Of a DNA stretch of 56,798 nt, positions 44,006-52,518 are shown piece after piece; the stretch's first letter is position 1, and each line of letters starts with the position of its first letter. The notes beneath the pieces are model-generated. The model was not told the DNA's origin and did no database searches. It worked only from the letters and a program-made list of their open reading frames with translations. The position numbers were made by a program, and so were the translations under genes. Source of the stretch: FEN-1322 sp041663425 (GTDB lineage: Bacteria > Omnitrophota > Gorgyraeia > 2-01-FULL-45-10). Location of the stretch: contig JBAYMS010000006.1 of the NCBI GenBank assembly GCA_041663425.1, forward strand, positions 1 to 56,798, written 5' to 3'.

Positions 44006-45813
44006 GATTTTTTCGGCTTCTTCGCTTTTCTCCGTTCATTTTCAATATAAACCATGAGGATAGATATTGCCGCCGGTGTTACGCCGGAAATTCTTGCAGC
44101 TTGTCCTAGATTTACCGGTTTTATTTTTTTAAGTTTTTCGCGTATTTCTGAAGACAGACCGTCTACTTTTATATAATCAAGCTTTTCCGGGATTTTTACT
44201 TTTTCTATTTTATCCAGCCGGGCGATCTCTCTTAACTGTCTTCTTATATAACCTTCGTATTTTATTTCTGTCTCGATCGTCCTGATCTCTTCGCAGGAAA
44301 ACGGTCCGGTCGCTTTTTCGTCTGCAACATCTTTGTATGAAGCATCCGGCCTGCGCAGAATTTTTTCAAGACGTGTTTTTTTAAGGCGCGCGATCTCGTT
44401 CTTAATGCGCTCTTTTTTTTCGGTAGTTTTTTTGTAGGCATCATCATTTATCAGGCCGATAGCATGACCTATGTCTGCAAGGCGCAGGTCTGCGTTGTCT
44501 TCCCGAATCAGCAGCCGATATTCAACGCGGGATGTGAACATGCGGTATGGCTCGGAAGTGCCTTTAGTAACCAGGTCATCTATTAATACGCCTATGTAGG
44601 CCTGCGAACGGTTCAGCACTAGCGGTTCTTTACCTTTGATCTTTAAGGATGCGTTTATGCCTGCCATTAGTCCAAGGCTGGCAGCTTCTTCATATCCGGT
44701 CGTTCCGTTTATCTGACCAGCCAGATAAAGGCCCCGCATTATCTTAGTTTCAAGCGTAGGATATAGCTGTGTCGGATCTGCGTAATCATACTCGATGCCA
44801 TAAGCGGGCTTTACTATCTTTGCGTTCTCGAGGCCTTCTATCGAAGCGACCATTTCTTTCTGGACGTCTACCGGCAGACTTGTTGATATGCCGTTTGGGT
44901 AATATTCTGTAGTGCTGCGGCTTTCCGGCTCCAGAAATATATGATGCCTTGTGCGCTCTGGGAATCGATATACTTTGTCCTCGATAGATGGGCAATATCT
45001 TGCACCAGTACCTTTTATTACTCCTGTAAATAGCGGTGACCGATCCAGGTTTGAGCGTATTATTTCATGGGTTTTTTCATTCGTGTAGGTAATATAACAA
45101 GGCATCTGTTCGCGCGTTATTTTATCTGATTGGAATGAAAAAGGTGTAAAATCGGCATCTCCGCGCTGCATTGGAAGTTTATCAAAATTTATGCTAGTAC
45201 CATCTATCCTGGCGCAGGTCCCTGTCTTGAGCCTGCCCAATTTTAAACCTATATTCTTTAAAGAGTCGGACAGCTTTTCTGAAGCCTTCTCCCCTATCCT
45301 CCCCCCTGCATAATGTTCCAGCCCTATATGTATGAGCCCATTTAAGAATGTTCCAGTTGTTACTATTGCAGCCTTAGCAGAGTAAATGTCACCCACAGAT
45401 GTTCTCACCCCTGTTATTGAGCCATTTTTAGTTATCAGATCTTCGGCCATGCCTTCCCTAATATCAAGACCTGCCTGATTTTTCACAACAGACTTCATGT
45501 AGTTGCAATATGCATGCCTATCGACCTGAGCGCGGGAAGAGCGGACCGCAGGCCCTTTTCTGGTGTTTAGCAAACGGAATTGTATGGCTGTGGCGTCGGT
45601 TGCCCTGGCCATCCATCCGCCTAATGCACCTATCTCTTTGACGAGCTGACCTTTTGCAAGCCCGCCTATGGCAGGATTACAGGATAGGGCGCCTATCGTG
45701 TCAGCGCTCATAGTAAGAAGCAGGGTTTTGCAGCCCATCCGGGCAGCAGCCAGGCTTGCTTCGCAGCCTGCGTGGCCTCCCCCGATTACTATAATATCGT
45801 ATTCGTTTTTCAA
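44002..45813 (-). CDS. mnmG: tRNA U34 carboxymethylaminomethyl-modifying enzyme MnmG
   Basis: 603 residues. FAD loop IVIGGGHAGCEASLAAARMG, then LSCNPAIGGLAKGQLVKEIG, the ARIDG.S segment and AGQINGTTGYEEAASLGLMA are invariant blocks of MnmG/GidA. With MnmE it modifies the wobble uridine of several tRNAs using FAD and methylene-THF. No mnmE or rsmG is adjacent. Immediately upstream, on the opposite strand, is the structured RNA candidate at 45861-45943. Confidence 0.97.
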   Translation of the reverse strand: MKNEYDIIVIGGGHAGCEASLAAARMGCKTLLLTMSADTIGALSCNPAIGGLAKGQLVKEIGALGGWMARATDATAIQFRLLNTRKGPAVRSSRAQVDRHAYCNYMKSVVKNQAGLDIREGMAEDLITKNGSITGVRTSVGDIYSAKAAIVTTGTFLNGLIHIGLEHYAGGRIGEKASEKLSDSLKNIGLKLGRLKTGTCARIDGTSINFDKLPMQRGDADFTPFSFQSDKITREQMPCYITYTNEKTHEIIRSNLDRSPLFTGVIKGTGARYCPSIEDKVYRFPERTRHHIFLEPESRSTTEYYPNGISTSLPVDVQKEMVASIEGLENAKIVKPAYGIEYDYADPTQLYPTLETKIMRGLYLAGQINGTTGYEEAASLGLMAGINASLKIKGKEPLVLNRSQAYIGVLIDDLVTKGTSEPYRMFTSRVEYRLLIREDNADLRLADIGHAIGLINDDAYKKTTEKKERIKNEIARLKKTRLEKILRRPDASYKDVADEKATGPFSCEEIRTIETEIKYEGYIRRQLREIARLDKIEKVKIPEKLDYIKVDGLSSEIREKLKKIKPVNLGQAARISGVTPAAISILMVYIENERRKAKKPKKS

Positions 45814-45824
45814 TGTCCCGTTCC

Positions 45825-45853
45825 TTGCATTTTATAAAAAGCTCAGGTATACT
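45825..45853 (+). promoter_or_regulatory. Promoter of the structured RNA
   Basis: TTGCAT (45825-45830), exactly 17 bases, TATACT (45848-45853). The expected start, 45860-45861, coincides with the first base of the RNA's closing stem. Confidence 0.65.
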
Positions 45854-45860
45854 TATATAC

Positions 45861-45943
45861 GGATGACAACAGCCTAGAGTGACCCGTTCTCGGGCCTTAG
45901 GTACATGATACCTGCAAAGCGCTGTTGCCATCCTCTTTTTTTT
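45861..45943 (+). ncRNA. Candidate small structured RNA, about 83 nt
   Basis: GGATGACAACAGC (45861-45873) pairs with GCTGTTGCCATCC (45921-45933) over 13 positions with one A-C mismatch. Inside are CCCG-TTCT-CGGG (with CCTA/TAGG below it) and AGGTA-CATGA-TACCT hairpins, and eight T follow at 45936-45943. A well-spaced promoter ends 7 bases before it. It does not match tRNA, 4.5S RNA (no GGAA-type core), 6S RNA or a riboswitch I can name. On the other strand the same hairpin would form the mnmG leader, but the T-run and promoter favour the plus strand. Confidence 0.6.
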
Positions 45944-46014
45944 ATATCAAAAGACGGCAACAGGTTCTATTTTTTTAGAATTTTTGATTATTGGGAGATG
46001 TTTCGGTAAAGGTA

Positions 46015-47169
46015 TTAAAGGCTTATGATCGAATCGAAGGTCCCAAAGGCGTTCTGGACGCGTTCAGAATTTTGCGAATCGAGCACCCACTCACCGTCTA
46101 TTACAAATTTATACTTATATCTTCCCGAGGAAAGGCCGAGGTTTTTCTCCCATTTGCCATCAGACCCTCTGGATAAGCGGCTTTTTTCATCCATCTTCCA
46201 ATGGTTGAAATCACCAACGATATAAATATCTTTTGCTGCAGGTGCATCTACCGCAAATCGGATCTCTCTAGATAGTGATTTGACGCTGTCTATTAACGAA
46301 GGTGCTTCTGCGGAAACCGTATCGGACTGTGCTTCTTCCGAAGAAGTTATTACCATTATTGCTTTTTCAATATCGTCGGACCTCTGTTTTTTCTCTATTT
46401 CCAGCGTATCGTATTTGGTGATCTCTTTGGCCAAGGCGGTATAATCGATCGCGCCGTTTGATTCAGGGTCGAGCTGGAGCACAGAAACGCCTTTTGATGC
46501 AGCTTTTTTAAGCGCCACATTCATTCTTATGATCGTTTCCAGCATTTGTTCTTTGAATAATGATTTTATCTCGTCGAACATAACCTGGGAATATTTTTTT
46601 CTCTTGTCGAATATGGTAGCGACGGCGCTTACTCTGGGCGAGTGGTTGATCTTAACTTTTATAAGTTCCAGCATTCCAAGCAGTTTTGCAACGCCCATAA
46701 GTGAGAATGCGCTCATGTCTATAGGAACTAATACCGTGTTTGCTGCTCTTAAAGCGTTGAAAGTCAAGAAACCTAGAGAAGGCGGGCAATCAATTATAGC
46801 GTAGTCATAATCAAGCTGTTCTGAGGACAGTATGTCGTGAAGTTTTGAGACGGCGTCCTCTTTGTCCTTTAATTCCTGTTCAATAGTGCTGAGTAATATG
46901 CTGGATGGTATAACGTCTAAATTCTTGGATACATTTAATATGCAATCCGCTAAGGAGCGGTTTCTTTCGGTGTTGTCTGTAAGGATATTGTAAATAGATT
47001 TATCAGAGGCTTGGTTCGTAAGACCCAATCCGTATGTGGCATGCGCCTGAGGATCAAGGTCTATGAGAAGTATTTTTTTACCGGAAACTGCAAGAGCGCT
47101 GGATAAGTTTATTGCCGTAGTCGTTTTACCGCAACCACCTTTTTGATTTGCTATAGATATAATCTTCAT
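46015..47169 (-). CDS. ParA-family ATPase fused to a CBM48/AMPK-type glycogen-binding domain
   Basis: 384 residues from ATG 47169, preceded by GGGAG at 7 bases. The ParA part (1-250): deviant Walker A KGGCGKTT, LIDLDPQAHATYGLG, YAIIDCPPSLGFLTFNALRA and the KKYSQVMFDEIKSLF region. A charged linker leads to a C-terminal sandwich (about 303-384) with IYIVGDFNHWKMDE, DGKWEKNLGLSSGRYKYKF, VIDGEWVLD and FGTFDSI. This is the AMPK-beta/CBM48 fold with its two carbohydrate-stacking Trp and the Lys conserved. No ParB or parS-like site is seen. Likely a cargo-positioning ATPase for glycogen; see findings. Confidence 0.9.
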   Translation of the reverse strand: MKIISIANQKGGCGKTTTAINLSSALAVSGKKILLIDLDPQAHATYGLGLTNQASDKSIYNILTDNTERNRSLADCILNVSKNLDVIPSSILLSTIEQELKDKEDAVSKLHDILSSEQLDYDYAIIDCPPSLGFLTFNALRAANTVLVPIDMSAFSLMGVAKLLGMLELIKVKINHSPRVSAVATIFDKRKKYSQVMFDEIKSLFKEQMLETIIRMNVALKKAASKGVSVLQLDPESNGAIDYTALAKEITKYDTLEIEKKQRSDDIEKAIMVITSSEEAQSDTVSAEAPSLIDSVKSLSREIRFAVDAPAAKDIYIVGDFNHWKMDEKSRLSRGSDGKWEKNLGLSSGRYKYKFVIDGEWVLDSQNSERVQNAFGTFDSIISL

Positions 47170-47211
47170 AGCTAATCTCCCAAGTTTGTTAAGCAATGCA
47201 ACTTACTAAGT

Positions 47212-47232
47212 GCCTATATCTCTGATATAGGC
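47212..47232. promoter_or_regulatory. Perfect inverted repeat upstream of the ParA-CBM48 gene
   Basis: GCCTATATC (47212-47220) and GATATAGGC (47224-47232) with a 3-base centre, 43 bases before the ATG on the minus strand. No T-run follows, so an operator or leader hairpin is more likely than a terminator. ParA proteins often repress their own genes. Confidence 0.55.
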
Positions 47233-47275
47233 CAAGTTTATTCATTTGTAATAATATATAACAAATACATAAATA

Positions 47276-48091
47276 TTACAAATGTTTTTTCGCAAAATTT
47301 ACACCATTTGTAAATATGCTAAGCCCGTCTCCCTCCTCCCTGACCGGTCCGTTATTTTTAATCCTGGTCCAGCAAGGGTTCTGATAAAAAGATATATGTC
47401 TTTCCGGATGCGGCATTAATCCGAATATCCGCCCGGTTTTGTTGCAGATTCCCGCTATGTTTTCTACGGAGCCGTTAGGGTTGTCTGGATAGCCTTTTCT
47501 TTGTCCGTCTTCATCCACGTATTCCAACGCTATCATCCCTTCTGCTTTAAGGGTTTTAAGTATTTTGCTGTCCCGTGGAATGAATTTTCCTTCTCCATGA
47601 GCTACGGGCAGGTGTATGACTTTATCTATCCCCTTCGTCCATATGCATTTATTGGCTGCTGCCTGATTTTTAACACGCTTTAAATATACCCAGCGGTCTT
47701 CAAATTTGTTTGAATCGTTCAGCGTAAGAGTTGCTTCTATAGTTTGGCAATCTCCGGATAAGTTTGGCAGAAGCCCTGCCTTAACCAGTATCTGGAAGCC
47801 GTTGCATATGCCGATTATGAGTTTTCCGTCCGAAATGAATTTTTGTAAACCGTCTTGCAGTTTATAGGTCAGCTCATTTGCAAGGATCTTTCCGCTTGCG
47901 ATGTCATCGCCATATGTGAATCCGCCCGGCAGTGCAAGTATCTGGCAATCGTTCAGCTTCCGCCTGCGGCCGGTAAGCTCGTTTATATGAACAAATTCTG
48001 TTTCTGCGCCGGCAACCTCAAAAGCGAACGCTGTTTCTTTGTCGCAATTTGTTCCGGCTGTTCTCAGGACTATGACTTTTGGTTTTCTCAT
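47276..48091 (-). CDS. purQ: Phosphoribosylformylglycinamidine synthase, glutaminase subunit
   Basis: 271 residues from ATG 48091, which overlaps the purL stop as ATGA; a TTG at 48115 is further inside purL. Triad glutaminase: LALPGGFTYGDDIASGK, GICNGFQILVKAGLLPN with the catalytic Cys, and GLMPHPERH with the catalytic His. It supplies ammonia to PurL for the fourth step of purine synthesis. Last gene of the pur operon. Confidence 0.95.
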   Translation of the reverse strand: MRKPKVIVLRTAGTNCDKETAFAFEVAGAETEFVHINELTGRRRKLNDCQILALPGGFTYGDDIASGKILANELTYKLQDGLQKFISDGKLIIGICNGFQILVKAGLLPNLSGDCQTIEATLTLNDSNKFEDRWVYLKRVKNQAAANKCIWTKGIDKVIHLPVAHGEGKFIPRDSKILKTLKAEGMIALEYVDEDGQRKGYPDNPNGSVENIAGICNKTGRIFGLMPHPERHISFYQNPCWTRIKNNGPVREEGDGLSIFTNGVNFAKKHL

Positions 48092-50976
48092 AATTGTGCG
48101 AACGGCTTTTGCCAAGCCGCCTTAAGTTTAGATATCTCTGTTTTTATTATAACTTTATCATCGGTGCCGGATATTTTAAATGTGCTGTTATTTGTTGCGC
48201 AGCCCAATTTCCATATAGGGGCACCTTTCATTGACTGAGCAAATGTTTTTTCATCCGCAACCTCTACGACAAAACGTGTATTTGATTCAGAAAATAAAAG
48301 AGTTTCATTTTTTAATATTTTCTGAGCGTCAGGTTTTTTGTATTCGTTTAAATTTATGTCCATACCCAAGCCGCCGGCGAATGCCATCTCCGCCAAAGTT
48401 ACGGCCAAGCCGCCCTCTGAGCAATCGTGGCAGGATGCTACACATCCTTTAGCTATGGATCTTGTGAGAGCTTGCAGGACCTTTTTGCTGTAAACAGGAT
48501 CTAGCATCGGAACGCTGTTGCCGAGAAAGCCTTTTGTCTTGTAGTATTGCGATCCGCCCAGCTCGTCTTTGGTCAGGCCGACTAAATAGATTGAGCTGCC
48601 AGGTTTTTTCAGATCCATCGAAACGGCTTTCGTTATATCATCCATGACCGCTATGCATGATATAAGCAGCGTCGGAGGTATCGAAATAGTTTTTTTGCCG
48701 GTGGAGTACTCATTGTTCAGGCTGTCTTTGCCGGATATGAAAGGCACGCCGTATGCTTTTGCAATATCATAGCAGGCCTGTGATGCCCTTACCAGAGAGC
48801 CTAATCTGTCCGGCTTATTTGTATTGCCCCAGCAGAAATTGTCGAGAATCGCAGCTTTGGTCATATCTCCGCCGACCGAAACTATCTGGCGTAAGGATTC
48901 GTCTATTACGCTTGCGGCCATCCAGTATGGATCGATCTTGCCGTAATCAGGATTTATTCCGCATGATAGTATTATGCCTTTTCTTGAGCTTAGGATCGGC
49001 CTGGTTATGCTGGCATCCCCCGGTCCGCACCCTACGCCCTGCAGAGGTTTTAAGACGCTGCCGCCCTGGACTTCGTGGTCGTACTGACGGATTATCCATT
49101 CTTTGCTGGCTATGTTGGGATTTGATAAAAGGGTGAGCAAATCTCCGGTTAGATCTTTTGCCGTTGATGGTTTAGGTTCGGCAAATTTTTGTTTCTTCCA
49201 TATAGCTTTTCGGCTTATATCGGGTCCGCCGTTATGTATGAAGTCCATGTCCATATCGCATACGGATTCGCCATTAAAGAATAGTTTCAGGTGTCCGTTC
49301 CCTGTAAATTTACCTATGACGGTAGCTTCAACATTTTCGCTTTCAAATATTGCTGTCAGTTCATCTACTTTTTCGGGAGATACGGAAAGCACCATACGTT
49401 CCTGCGCTTCCGATATCCATATTTCATCGTAATTAAGGCCTTTGTATTTTAATGGGACTTTTTCGAGGTAGACTTCTGCTCCAAGCTCCTCACCCATCTC
49501 CCCTACTGCGCTTGACAGGCCGCCCGCGCCGCAATCTGTCAGAGCGCTGTAAAGCCCGAGATCGCGTGCTTTCAACAGAGTGTCTGCGACCTTTTTTTCC
49601 TGGATAGGATTGCCTATCTGGACTGCTGAACCTGATGTGCCTTTTGATTCATGCGTCAGCTCACCGGATGAGAATGTTGCACCGTGTATGCCGTCCCTGC
49701 CTGTTCTCCCGCCTACTACGACTACGAGATCGCCTTTGCATACTTTTTTAAAGGATTTATTTTTCGGCATTATGCCCACATTGCCGCAGAATACGAGAGG
49801 GTTGCCGACAAAATTTTCATCAAATAATACAGCACCATTTGTGGTCGGGATGCCCATTCTGTTGCCGTAATCACGCACTCCGGAAACCACACCTTTCATT
49901 ATCCTTTTGGGGTGGAGGGCGCCCTTAGGTAGTTTTTTATAAGGATAATCGGGGTAGCCGAAACAGAAAACGTCGGTATTGATTATGGGTTTTGCGCCTA
50001 AGCCGGTTCCCATGGGATCGCGGATGACACCTCCTATGCCGGTGCCTGCGCCGCCGTAAGGTTCCAGCGCTGAGGGGTGGTTGTGTGTCTCGACTTTAAA
50101 GCATATGTTGTTTTCTTCGTCGAAGCGTATAATGCCTGAATTGTCATGGAAGACAGAAACGCACCATGGTCTATTTAATTCTTTCGTTACTTTCATTATC
50201 GTGGATTTAAGGAGATTGTCTATTGTTGTGACTTTTGCGCCTTTACCCTTGCCGCCTTCCTCCCTATATTCTATTTTTCCTCTGAATGTCTTATGCTTGC
50301 AGTGTTCAGACCATGTCTGCGCTATGGTTTCAAGTTCGCAGTCGGTCGGATTACGGCCAAGTTTTTTAAAATAGCGCTGTATGGTCTTCATCTCTTCGAT
50401 GGATAAAAATAGCTGACCGTTTTTAGACATGACCTGCAGTTTTTTATCGTCGGCGTTAAGGATCTCTACGTATCGGACTTTGAACTGATAAACAGGTGTC
50501 TGGTGAATATGGCTGGAAGTTTTTGTAACAACGTGCTGGATTACTTTATTGTATAAAATCTTTTCGGCAATAGAGTGGATATCGCTGTAAGATAAATCGC
50601 CGCGGATCAGATATTTTTTGGCCGTCTTTAAGGACTTGATTCCTTTTATGCCGAGATCATCGATAGCTTTTTTTGCGCTGTCTTCAACAGGATCCATAAC
50701 TCCGGGGTTGTATGCGATCTCAACCACCTTGTAATTCTTTTCGTTAAAAACATTTCCGTCATATTTATATTCCTGCGTAACCGGATCGATGAGCAGGCCT
50801 TCGCATATTTTTTTTATATCGCGTTCATCAATGTCTCCATCGATAAGATAAACCTGAACGGTTTTGACTTCTTTTACCTTATTTTTGAATCCAATATCTG
50901 AAATATCTTTTCTTGCCGATTCGCCGAGCGTATCGCAGAAACCTGCCTTTTCCCGGACTTCAACTCTCCACAGCAT
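48088..50976 (-). CDS. purL: Phosphoribosylformylglycinamidine synthase with two fused PurS units (PurS-PurS-PurL)
   Basis: 962 residues from ATG 50976, which shares a base with the guaA stop (TAATG). Residues 3-67 and 83-150 are two PurS-like repeats (DTLGESARKDISDIGF...VYLIDGDID and DPVEDSAKKAIDDLGI...KYLIRGDLS). The PurL body follows with TWSEHCKHKTF, KVETHNHPSALEPYGGAGTG and GGRTGRDGIHGATFSS. Small PurL enzymes need a separate PurS dimer; here the dimer is built in. Works with PurQ encoded just downstream to make FGAM. Confidence 0.95.
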   Translation of the reverse strand: MLWRVEVREKAGFCDTLGESARKDISDIGFKNKVKEVKTVQVYLIDGDIDERDIKKICEGLLIDPVTQEYKYDGNVFNEKNYKVVEIAYNPGVMDPVEDSAKKAIDDLGIKGIKSLKTAKKYLIRGDLSYSDIHSIAEKILYNKVIQHVVTKTSSHIHQTPVYQFKVRYVEILNADDKKLQVMSKNGQLFLSIEEMKTIQRYFKKLGRNPTDCELETIAQTWSEHCKHKTFRGKIEYREEGGKGKGAKVTTIDNLLKSTIMKVTKELNRPWCVSVFHDNSGIIRFDEENNICFKVETHNHPSALEPYGGAGTGIGGVIRDPMGTGLGAKPIINTDVFCFGYPDYPYKKLPKGALHPKRIMKGVVSGVRDYGNRMGIPTTNGAVLFDENFVGNPLVFCGNVGIMPKNKSFKKVCKGDLVVVVGGRTGRDGIHGATFSSGELTHESKGTSGSAVQIGNPIQEKKVADTLLKARDLGLYSALTDCGAGGLSSAVGEMGEELGAEVYLEKVPLKYKGLNYDEIWISEAQERMVLSVSPEKVDELTAIFESENVEATVIGKFTGNGHLKLFFNGESVCDMDMDFIHNGGPDISRKAIWKKQKFAEPKPSTAKDLTGDLLTLLSNPNIASKEWIIRQYDHEVQGGSVLKPLQGVGCGPGDASITRPILSSRKGIILSCGINPDYGKIDPYWMAASVIDESLRQIVSVGGDMTKAAILDNFCWGNTNKPDRLGSLVRASQACYDIAKAYGVPFISGKDSLNNEYSTGKKTISIPPTLLISCIAVMDDITKAVSMDLKKPGSSIYLVGLTKDELGGSQYYKTKGFLGNSVPMLDPVYSKKVLQALTRSIAKGCVASCHDCSEGGLAVTLAEMAFAGGLGMDINLNEYKKPDAQKILKNETLLFSESNTRFVVEVADEKTFAQSMKGAPIWKLGCATNNSTFKISGTDDKVIIKTEISKLKAAWQKPFAQL

Positions 50977-52517
50977 TATTCCCACTCTATCGTTGAGGGC
51001 GGCTTTGAACTTATGTCGTAAGCTACCCTGTTTACGCCTTTCACTTCGTTTATGATTCTGTTGGAAATTTTTCCAAGTACATCGTATGGTATCTTGGCCC
51101 AATCTGCGGTCATTCCATCGACGCTTGTTACGGCGCGGATCGCTACCACGCTTTCATATGTGCGCTCGTCTCCCATAACGCCAACCGATTTTATCGGCAG
51201 CAGGACTGCGAATGCCTGCCATATCTGGTCATATAGCCCTTCTTTCCTTAAAACCTGAATAAATCTGTCGTCAACCTCTCTTAATATGTCGCAGCGTTCT
51301 TTTGTGATGTCGCCGATTATGCGGACAGCTAAGCCTGGTCCCGGGAATGGATGTCTTCCGAGGACCTCGGCGGGTATCCGGAGCTCCTTACCAACTTTCC
51401 TTACCTCATCTTTAAAAAGATATTTCAACGGCTCAATGAGTTTCAGATTCATCTTTTTAGGTAATCCGCCCACATTATGGTGTGTTTTTATGGTAGCGCT
51501 TGGGCCGCCGAATGCTGAGCGCGATTCAATGAGGTCGGGATAAAGCGTTCCCTGGGCCAGGAATTTAACACCGCCTATCTTTTTAGCTTCGCGATCGAAA
51601 ACTTTTATGAATGTCCTGCCGATTATTTTCCGTTTCTTTTCCGGATCAGCAACCCCTCGTAGCGCTACGAGGAATTCTTCAGAAGCATCCACTACTTTCA
51701 GGTTCAGCTTAAAATGTTTTTGGAATACCTCGCGGACGAGACGCGCTTCATTTTTTCTTAGTAGACCATTGTCAACGAATATGCAGGCGAGTCTGTGTCC
51801 TATGGCTTTATTTATAAGAATGGCGGCTACGGAAGAATCGACCCCTCCGGATAGTCCAAGTATCACTTTATCTTTGCCGGCAGTTGTGCGTATCTCGTCT
51901 ATGGTTTCTTTGACAAAAGATTTCATGGACCAGTTGCATTTGGCCGAGCATATGTCTTTTACGAAATTTTTCAGCACTTCTTTACCGTATTCGGTATGGG
52001 CTACTTCAGGATGGAACTGAACGCCGAATAAATTTTTATCAAAATTTCCAAAGGCTGCCACTGAAGTATTTTTCGACATTCCTATCCGTTTAAAATTGCG
52101 CGGCATTGTCTTTACCTTGTCGCCATGGCTCATCCAGGTGATGCTATTTTTGGGGATCTTCGTAAATAATAAGCGGTGATTAGCTACCGTGAAAGTGGCG
52201 CGTCCGTATTCTCTCGAAGGCGCTCTGTCAACCTTTCCTCCCAGAGTCTTTGCCATAAGCTGCATTCCGTAACATATACCTAAGACAGGTATCCCCAGAG
52301 AAAAAAGTCTGGGGTCGCAGGTTGGCGCACCTTTAGCATATACGCTTGCCGGTCCGCCAGACAGAATAATGCCTTTGGTTTCAGATAAATTTATCGACTC
52401 TATGGATATTGTCGGAGGCACTATTTCGCAGAATACGCTAAGCTCGCGTATTTTCCTTGCAATAAGCTGATTGTATTGCGAACCGAAGTCTAATATTAGT
52501 ATTTTTTCTTGTGCCAT
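50976..52517 (-). CDS. guaA: GMP synthase (glutamine-hydrolysing)
   Basis: 513 residues, standard two-part enzyme. Glutaminase domain: GSQYNQLIARKIRE, GICYGMQLMAK (Cys) and GVQFHPEVAHTEYG (His). Synthetase domain: GLSGGVDSSVAA P-loop and HPFPGPGLAVRI. C-terminal dimerisation end NRVAYDISSKPPSTIEWE. Converts XMP to GMP. It lies 1 base after purF and overlaps purL. Confidence 0.98.
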   Translation of the reverse strand: MAQEKILILDFGSQYNQLIARKIRELSVFCEIVPPTISIESINLSETKGIILSGGPASVYAKGAPTCDPRLFSLGIPVLGICYGMQLMAKTLGGKVDRAPSREYGRATFTVANHRLLFTKIPKNSITWMSHGDKVKTMPRNFKRIGMSKNTSVAAFGNFDKNLFGVQFHPEVAHTEYGKEVLKNFVKDICSAKCNWSMKSFVKETIDEIRTTAGKDKVILGLSGGVDSSVAAILINKAIGHRLACIFVDNGLLRKNEARLVREVFQKHFKLNLKVVDASEEFLVALRGVADPEKKRKIIGRTFIKVFDREAKKIGGVKFLAQGTLYPDLIESRSAFGGPSATIKTHHNVGGLPKKMNLKLIEPLKYLFKDEVRKVGKELRIPAEVLGRHPFPGPGLAVRIIGDITKERCDILREVDDRFIQVLRKEGLYDQIWQAFAVLLPIKSVGVMGDERTYESVVAIRAVTSVDGMTADWAKIPYDVLGKISNRIINEVKGVNRVAYDISSKPPSTIEWE

Positions 52518-52518
52518 T

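Noticed and set aside
45861..45933. The structured RNA as a tRNA or 4.5S/SRP RNA
   Set aside because: The 7-base acceptor-like pairing exists, but there is no TTCRA T-loop or anticodon arm, and the SRP core (GGTCAGG...GGAAGCAGCC) is absent.
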